A stretch of 6,821 bases of DNA from positions 1 to 6,821 of the forward strand of contig CALHKJ010000144.1 in assembly GCA_938033975.1 (NCBI GenBank), given 5' to 3'. A model generated the notes under the pieces. The model ran no database searches and was not told the DNA's origin. It saw nothing but the letters and a program-made list of their open reading frames with translations. Below are positions 1 to 4,367 of this stretch, one piece after another; position 1 is the first letter of the stretch, and the number at the start of each line of letters is the position of its first letter. A program made the position numbers and the translations under genes. Source of the stretch: an uncultured Saprospiraceae bacterium (GTDB taxonomy: Bacteria > Bacteroidota > Bacteroidia > Chitinophagales > Saprospiraceae).

Positions 1-401
1 TCCTTTGCATGAATTTCCATTTGACGGCAGAGCTGATCCATGTTTTGTTGATTAATCCCAGTATAGAAGTCTTTTTCTTTTCCTTTTTTGTCCTTAAATC
101 TAATATCTTGATCAAATTGATGACCATATATCCTTAGATTCCTAAAGGCATGATAGAAAGATTCATCATTTAACATCAAAATGATGAATGAATCAACATT
201 TAGTTGATCATCTTCAGGTTGGATTGTAATAGAATCTAAATAAACCAAGGCGGAGATTTCCTTCCACAATAAGCTGTCTATCTCTCCCGATTCTTTCTGA
301 CTATGACTTATTGTGCTCAAAAAAATTAGGCCTACGAAGACCAGCAGAATCTTTGAGAATAATTTACTTTTGTAGAGGTTTAAAGGTTTACTTCGGTACA
401 C
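1..401 (-). CDS. Exported protein of unknown function, 3' part cut off by window edge
   Basis: The minus-strand frame is open from a GTG at 401 to base 1 and continues beyond the window, giving 133 visible residues. The N-terminus has a basic stretch (YRSKPLNLYKSKLFSK), a hydrophobic core (ILLVFVGLIFLS) and a polar end (TISHSQ), which is a typical signal peptide with cleavage likely near residue 35. The mature part is polar and includes ILMLNDESFYHAFRNLR and a lysine-rich DKKGKEKDFY segment. GTG is chosen because an in-frame TAA lies four codons upstream (413-411) and no ATG occurs before the signal peptide. From memory, similar small exported proteins with an 'AFRNLR' and 'DKKG' pattern occur across Bacteroidota without assigned function; this is recall, not a search. 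No lipoprotein cysteine is visible, so a periplasmic or secreted location is inferred. The start of the divergent dehydrogenase gene is only 30 bases away. Confidence 0.75.
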   Translation of the reverse strand, partial: MYRSKPLNLYKSKLFSKILLVFVGLIFLSTISHSQKESGEIDSLLWKEISALVYLDSITIQPEDDQLNVDSFIILMLNDESFYHAFRNLRIYGHQFDQDIRFKDKKGKEKDFYTGINQQNMDQLCRQMEIHAK

Positions 402-431
402 TAAAATTGATTAAAAGCTAATACAAATTTA
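402..431. promoter_or_regulatory. Compact divergent intergenic region with candidate Bacteroidota -7 boxes
   Basis: Only 30 bases lie between the GTG of the exported-protein gene and the ATG of the dehydrogenase gene. On the minus strand 431-424 reads TAAATTTG, an exact match to the Bacteroidota -7 consensus TAnnTTTG, and would give a leader of roughly 15 bases. On the plus strand 402-409 reads TAAAATTG, one mismatch from the same consensus. Neither has a convincing TTG -33 element at the usual spacing, and such AT-rich matches arise easily by chance, so both assignments are tentative. No Shine-Dalgarno sequence precedes either start, which is normal for this phylum. Confidence 0.3.
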
Positions 432-1319
432 ATGAAAAATATAACAGTAGTAGGGGCAGGAACAATGGGTAATGGTATTGCACATGTCTTTGCAATGAAT
501 GGATTTGAAGTAACCTTAGCAGATATATCAGAAGATGCTTTACAGACAGCCATCAAGACCATTGATAAGAATCTATGGAGAATGGTAGCTAAAGAAAAGA
601 TATCCAATGAGGTAAAGGACGAGGCTATTGAAAATATTACTACAACGACTGATCTTCAAAGTGCAGTGTCAAAGGCTGATTTGGTTATAGAGGCTGCAAC
701 TGAAAATGAATCTACTAAATTGAAAATATTTAAACAGTTGGATGAGTTCTCACCAGCTGATTGCATTCTAGCAAGCAATACCTCCTCAATATCTATTACC
801 AAAATTGGTAGTGTAACGTCTAGGCCCGATAAGGTAATTGGCATGCACTTTATGAATCCGGTTCCAGTTATGAAATTGGTTGAAGTCATCCGTGGATATA
901 ATACCTCAGATGAAGTAACCAGCCAAGTGATGGAACTTTCTAAAACGCTAAGTAAGGTACCAGTTGAAGTTAATGATTATCCAGGCTTTGTTGCCAACAG
1001 AATTTTAATGCCAATGATCAATGAAGCAATTTATAGTTTGTATGAAGGGGTAGCAGGGGTTGAAGAAATTGATACGGTCATGAAACTTGGTATGGCCCAT
1101 CCAATGGGTCCTTTGCAATTAGCTGACTTTATAGGATTGGATGTTTGTCACGCTATCATGGGAGTTTTGTACAATGGATTTAATAATCCGAAATATGCTC
1201 CTTGTCCATTGCTTACTCAAATGGTCACTGCAGGTAAGTTGGGAAGAAAAAACGGAGAAGGCTTTTACCTTTACAATAAGGAAACAAAAGAATCAAAGGT
1301 GTCTCCAAGTTTTGCTTAG
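432..1319 (+). CDS. 3-hydroxybutyryl-CoA dehydrogenase (3-hydroxyacyl-CoA dehydrogenase family)
   Basis: This 295-residue protein has the usual length of the single-function enzyme that interconverts (S)-3-hydroxybutyryl-CoA and acetoacetyl-CoA with NAD(P). It acts in the cytoplasm in short-chain fatty acid, butyrate or aromatic degradation routes. The N-terminal Rossmann fold shows GAGTMGNG at residues 8-15 and Asp31 after the second strand, which suits NAD binding. The family active-site residues are all present: Ser118 in SNTSS, His139 in GMHFMNP, Glu151 in KLVEVI and Asn189 in PGFVANR. The C-terminal dimerisation and substrate domain ends with GRKNGEGFY. The ATG at 432 starts directly on the first beta strand, so no longer start is needed. 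It stands alone on its strand and converges on parB with overlapping stops. No thiolase or crotonase gene is visible, so the pathway (and choice among hbd, paaH or fadB-type names) cannot be fixed. Confidence 0.95.
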   Translation: MKNITVVGAGTMGNGIAHVFAMNGFEVTLADISEDALQTAIKTIDKNLWRMVAKEKISNEVKDEAIENITTTTDLQSAVSKADLVIEAATENESTKLKIFKQLDEFSPADCILASNTSSISITKIGSVTSRPDKVIGMHFMNPVPVMKLVEVIRGYNTSDEVTSQVMELSKTLSKVPVEVNDYPGFVANRILMPMINEAIYSLYEGVAGVEEIDTVMKLGMAHPMGPLQLADFIGLDVCHAIMGVLYNGFNNPKYAPCPLLTQMVTAGKLGRKNGEGFYLYNKETKESKVSPSFA

Positions 1320-2218
1320 TCCTCTAATAGGTCTAGGATCTCATTAAATTGATCGTCGGAATCAAAATAGATGACGTAACTCCCTTTGCCTTTAGCATTT
1401 CTTTTTATGTCAACTTTGGCCTCAAAGTGATCGCTGAGTCTTGATTTGATCTTTTTCAATTCTATGTCGAGAGCAGAAGGTCTGCCTGCTTTTTTTGCAA
1501 GCTTATTTGGACCTGATTTGTAGGATTTTATAAGCTCTTCAGTTGCTCTCACTGACAATCCACTTTTCATCACTCTACGGTAAATGTCCATTTGTGATTC
1601 TTTAGGAGTAACGCCTATCAATGCACGAGCGTGGCCCATAGAAATTTCATCATCTTTCAATGATTTTTGAATTTGAGGAGGAAGTTTGAGTAGCCTTAGA
1701 TAATTGGTAATTGTACTTCTGTTTTTATTCACTCGAGATGCCATTTCTTCATGACTTATGCTACATTCATCTATAAGTCTTTGAAATGAAATAGCAATTT
1801 CCATCGAATTTAAATCAGCTCTTTGGATATTTTCTACGATTGCCATTTCAAGAAGCCCTTGGTCATCCGTTACTCTGACATAGGCAGGAATGGACTTAAG
1901 GCCAGCTTTCTTTGATGCTCTCCATCTTCTTTCCCCGGATATTATCTGGTACTTGTCACCACCAATTGCTCTTACCGTTATTGGTTGAATTACTCCATGG
2001 GTCTTTATTGAATCTGAAAGTTCATTGAGTTCAGTTTCATTAAACTCCGTCCTTGGCTGAAATGGATTTGCCTCAATGTTAGAGATTTTTATTTCAGCTG
2101 TTGCTTTGGATAATTCTTTTTCAGCTTTCTCTTTTCTCTCAAGAGTTACTTCTTCACCATCAATATTTGAGATAAGTGCTCTTAAACCTTTGCCAATCTT
2201 TTCTTTCTTTTTTCCCAT
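1316..2218 (-). CDS. parB: Chromosome-partitioning protein ParB (Spo0J family)
   Basis: This 300-residue protein is the centromere-binding member of the ParABS segregation system. In the family it binds parS, then loads and slides as a CTP-dependent clamp. The short basic N-terminus IGKGLRALIS (8-17) matches the segment by which ParB proteins usually stimulate ParA. The ParB/Srx domain follows with NPFQPR (51-56), GVIQPI (75-80) and the CTP-binding motif GERRWRA (95-101). ENIQRADLNSMEIA (129-142) leads into a helix-turn-helix near residues 154-180, and MGHARAL follows near 194. The end (roughly 255-300) is the small dimerisation domain with the KGKGSYVIYF strand. Length and domains are complete. 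Its ATG at 2218 overlaps the parA stop by one base (TAATG), implying coupled translation. It is the last gene of the operon and ends head-on against the dehydrogenase gene with no terminator between. No parS-like palindrome was seen in this window. Confidence 0.97.
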   Translation of the reverse strand: MGKKKEKIGKGLRALISNIDGEEVTLERKEKAEKELSKATAEIKISNIEANPFQPRTEFNETELNELSDSIKTHGVIQPITVRAIGGDKYQIISGERRWRASKKAGLKSIPAYVRVTDDQGLLEMAIVENIQRADLNSMEIAISFQRLIDECSISHEEMASRVNKNRSTITNYLRLLKLPPQIQKSLKDDEISMGHARALIGVTPKESQMDIYRRVMKSGLSVRATEELIKSYKSGPNKLAKKAGRPSALDIELKKIKSRLSDHFEAKVDIKRNAKGKGSYVIYFDSDDQFNEILDLLED

Positions 2219-2997
2219 TATGCTAAAGCTTCTTTCTTGTTAAAGTTTAAAAATTCATGTGCAAGATTCAAAAAATTCCGTGATCCTTTGCAAGCAACAT
2301 CATATAAGATGACTGGTTGTCCAACACTAGGGGCCTCGCCAATCTTTGAATTTCTATGAATTACTGTTTCATAAATTCTATCAGGTAAAGAAGATCTCAT
2401 TTCTTCAATCACCATGTTGGCCAATCTCAATCTTTTATCAAACATACTGAATACAATACCTTCAATAAATAAGTCGGGGTTTAATCCTTTTGTCACCATA
2501 GCTATGGTGTTTTTTAATTTACTCAATCCTTCAATAGAAAATATTTCACATTGAATCGGGATGAGAACAGAGTCAGCAGCTGTCAAAGCATTGACTGTAA
2601 TGATTCCCAAAGATGGTTGGCAATCGATAAAAATATAATCGTAATCATCTTTGATTTCTGCCAAGGCTTTTTTTAATATAAACTCTCGTTTGCTAACATC
2701 AATCAATTCAATTTCAGCTCCAACTAAATCAATAGACGATGGTAAAATATCTAAATTTTCAGTTTCTGTTTTATAAATGACCTCATTTGCGGAAGCGTCT
2801 CCCATCAAACAGTCATAAATACTTGCGTCATCATCTTGGAGTTTTATACCAACACCTGAGCTTGCATTAGCTTGAGGGTCGGCATCTACAATTAATACCT
2901 TGTGACCTAATATAGCAATGCTTGCAGCTAAATTGATAACTGTTGTTGTTTTACCAACTCCTCCTTTTTGATTTGCTACTGCAATTATTTTACCCAT
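2218..2997 (-). CDS. parA: Chromosome-partitioning ATPase ParA (Soj/MinD-type)
   Basis: This 259-residue protein is the Walker-type ATPase partner of ParB. In the family it forms ATP-bound dimers on nucleoid DNA and is released by ParB, which moves replicated origins apart. The deviant Walker A motif KGGVGKTTT lies at residues 11-19 with the signature lysine at 11 and catalytic-loop Lys16. VDADPQAN (37-44) is the A' motif. The Walker B aspartate is Asp125 in YIFIDCQPSLG. The C-terminal IHRNSKIGEAPSVGQPV segment is typical of chromosomal Soj proteins. There is no N-terminal DNA-binding extension, which places it with chromosomal (type Ib-sized) rather than large plasmid ParA proteins. The ATG at 2997 overlaps the upstream hydrolase stop (TAATG), and its own stop overlaps the parB ATG in the same way. 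It is therefore the middle gene of a tightly coupled three-gene operon. Confidence 0.97.
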   Translation of the reverse strand: MGKIIAVANQKGGVGKTTTVINLAASIAILGHKVLIVDADPQANASSGVGIKLQDDDASIYDCLMGDASANEVIYKTETENLDILPSSIDLVGAEIELIDVSKREFILKKALAEIKDDYDYIFIDCQPSLGIITVNALTAADSVLIPIQCEIFSIEGLSKLKNTIAMVTKGLNPDLFIEGIVFSMFDKRLRLANMVIEEMRSSLPDRIYETVIHRNSKIGEAPSVGQPVILYDVACKGSRNFLNLAHEFLNFNKKEALA

Positions 2998-3677
2998 TAA
3001 TATTCTTTACTTGCTCCTATATCTAAAAAATGAATTTTCTTTCCTTTTTCCGCAAAAGCCTTTGAGACAATTTCTTTATCAACTTTGATAATCTCAATTG
3101 AATCATAATGACATGCAATGATCTCATTACATTCTACAAAATCTGAAGCGAAAATTGCTTCTTCGTAACCCATTGTATAATTATCCCCAATAGGTAAAAT
3201 AGCGAGATCTAATTTTGGACATAACATAGGAATTAGTTTCATGTCCATGTTTAGTCCAGTGTCTCCGGCAAAATAAATTGCATTTTGATCATTCCAGATT
3301 ACAAATCCACCAGGATTACCAGCATAGCTGCCATCAGGCAGACTGCTAGAGTGGGTTGCTTGGACATATTTGATTGTACCAAAATCAAAGGTGAATTTCC
3401 CACCGTGATTAAGACCATGTCCTTTCAATCCTTTTTTCTCATACCAAGTTACAATCTCATAATTACTAACGATCAATGCACCAGTTCTTTTTGCTATCGA
3501 TTCTGCATCAGTCATGTGGTCACCATGACCATGACTTATCAATATATAATCGGCTTCAAGTGTTTTTATGTCTATAATACCATCACCAGGACCGCCACTA
3601 ATAAATGGGTCAATCAAGATTTTGGTTCCTTCAAAATTGACTAAAAATGATGCGTGGCCTAAAAATTGAATATCCAT
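2997..3677 (-). CDS. UPF0173-type metal-dependent hydrolase, metallo-beta-lactamase fold
   Basis: This 226-residue protein has the length and motifs of the UlaG/YtkL-like metal-dependent hydrolases. The N-terminus GHASFLVNFEGTKILIDPFI is the family's opening. The metal ligands are visible: HGHGDH at 49-54 (His49, His51, Asp53, His54), His109 in QATHSSS, Asp139 in FAGDTG and His190 in ACHYD. All are present, so an active two-metal site is expected. The physiological substrate of UPF0173 proteins is not established, and I do not assign one. There is no signal peptide, so it is cytoplasmic. It is the first gene of the hydrolase-parA-parB operon, and its stop overlaps the parA start by one base. 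The ATG at 3677 begins exactly on the first beta strand. Its promoter must lie in the 76-base gap shared with the divergent FMN reductase gene. Confidence 0.93.
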   Translation of the reverse strand: MDIQFLGHASFLVNFEGTKILIDPFISGGPGDGIIDIKTLEADYILISHGHGDHMTDAESIAKRTGALIVSNYEIVTWYEKKGLKGHGLNHGGKFTFDFGTIKYVQATHSSSLPDGSYAGNPGGFVIWNDQNAIYFAGDTGLNMDMKLIPMLCPKLDLAILPIGDNYTMGYEEAIFASDFVECNEIIACHYDSIEIIKVDKEIVSKAFAEKGKKIHFLDIGASKEY

Positions 3678-3753
3678 AAGATAAATTTGGCTCTAAATTA
3701 ACTTATAAAACGATTTTGAACTAAATGTGTTATTCTATTTATAAACACAAATT
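3678..3753. promoter_or_regulatory. Divergent intergenic region between hydrolase-parAB operon and FMN reductase
   Basis: This 76-base, strongly AT-rich gap must hold the promoter of the minus-strand hydrolase-parA-parB operon and that of the plus-strand reductase. On the plus strand TAAATTTG at 3682-3689 matches the Bacteroidota -7 consensus TAnnTTTG exactly. Its nearest TTG (3666-3668) is too close for a normal -33 element. On the minus strand a TAATTTAG stretch just upstream of the hydrolase start is one mismatch from the same consensus. No inverted repeat suggesting an operator and no Shine-Dalgarno sequence is apparent before either start. The region is promoter-bearing by position; the individual boxes are guesses. 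Confidence 0.4.
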
Positions 3754-4296
3754 ATGATAACAATTATAGCTGGTACCAATAGACCAGCAAGTAGAACTGC
3801 CCTTATTGCTGACAATTATGCTGAAATCCTCAAAAAAAGGAACATTCCACATAAATTGCTCAAATTGGTGGATTTGCCAAAAAATATCTTTCATGTTGAT
3901 ATGTATATGAAGGAAGGTAAAGGCGTAAGTGAAGAAATGATTAAGATTCAAGAGGAATATGTTCTTGGAATTTCAAAAATGATTGTAGTTGTGCCTGAAT
4001 ACAATGGAGGCATACCGGGGGTGTTCAAACTTTTTATAGATGCTGTCTGTGCTAGAAAATACAAAGAGAATTTTTCTGGGAAGAAGATTTCACTGACCGG
4101 CGTATCTGCTGGTAGAGCTGGTAACTTGAGAGGCCTTGAAGCTTTGACAGGAATCCTTAATTATTTGGGAGCCAATATTTTACCTAATAAACTTCCTATC
4201 TCAAGCATTGAAAAATTTATTGGAGAAGATCAGGAGCTCAATCCAGAATTAATCAATAGCATTGAGGCACAAGTTGATCAGTTTCTAAATTTTTAA
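3754..4296 (+). CDS. NADPH-dependent FMN reductase-like flavoprotein
   Basis: This 180-residue protein has the flavodoxin-like fold of the NADPH-dependent FMN reductase family (chromate, azo and quinone reductases). These cytoplasmic enzymes pass hydride from NAD(P)H through bound FMN to small acceptors. The first strand runs into the FMN phosphate-binding loop GTNRPASRT (7-15). The second family signature PEYNGGIPG (81-89), followed by FKLFIDAV, packs on the flavin ring. A third FMN-proximal loop, VSAGRAGNLRG, lies near 117-127. Length is normal and no extra domain is present. The ATG at 3754 starts directly on the first strand. The gene is single, divergent from the hydrolase-parAB operon and convergent with the surface-protein gene. 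The true acceptor cannot be inferred from sequence. Confidence 0.92.
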   Translation: MITIIAGTNRPASRTALIADNYAEILKKRNIPHKLLKLVDLPKNIFHVDMYMKEGKGVSEEMIKIQEEYVLGISKMIVVVPEYNGGIPGVFKLFIDAVCARKYKENFSGKKISLTGVSAGRAGNLRGLEALTGILNYLGANILPNKLPISSIEKFIGEDQELNPELINSIEAQVDQFLNF

Positions 4297-4304
4297 AATT
4301 GGGT

Positions 4305-4342
4305 AAAAAAATAAGCCGTCCCAACCTATGTTGGAACGACTT
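4305..4342 (-). terminator. Rho-independent terminator of the surface-protein gene
   Basis: Reading the minus strand, 4342-4330 (AAGTCGTTCCAAC) pairs with 4325-4313 (GTTGGGACGGCTT) in a 13-pair stem around a four-base loop. A run of seven T (4311-4305) follows after one A. The stem begins 25 bases past the surface-protein stop codon. In minus-strand RNA all 13 positions pair, two of them as G-U wobbles. In plus-strand RNA the same two positions become C-A mismatches, and no U-run follows the hairpin. It is therefore a good terminator for the surface-protein transcript and at most a weak one for the reductase. Confidence 0.88.
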
Positions 4343-4367
4343 AAGATTAAATAAGGGATAGGTTTTA

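Noticed and set aside
401..607. Minus-strand open frame antisense to the dehydrogenase start
   Set aside because: It lies opposite strongly conserved Rossmann-fold codons, shows no recognisable domain, and its end collides with the promoter gap; the real minus-strand gene is the signal-peptide frame starting at 401.
3285..3644. 119-codon plus-strand open frame antisense to the hydrolase
   Set aside because: It is opposite the metal-ligand motifs of a well-supported hydrolase and its translation resembles no protein; a shadow frame.
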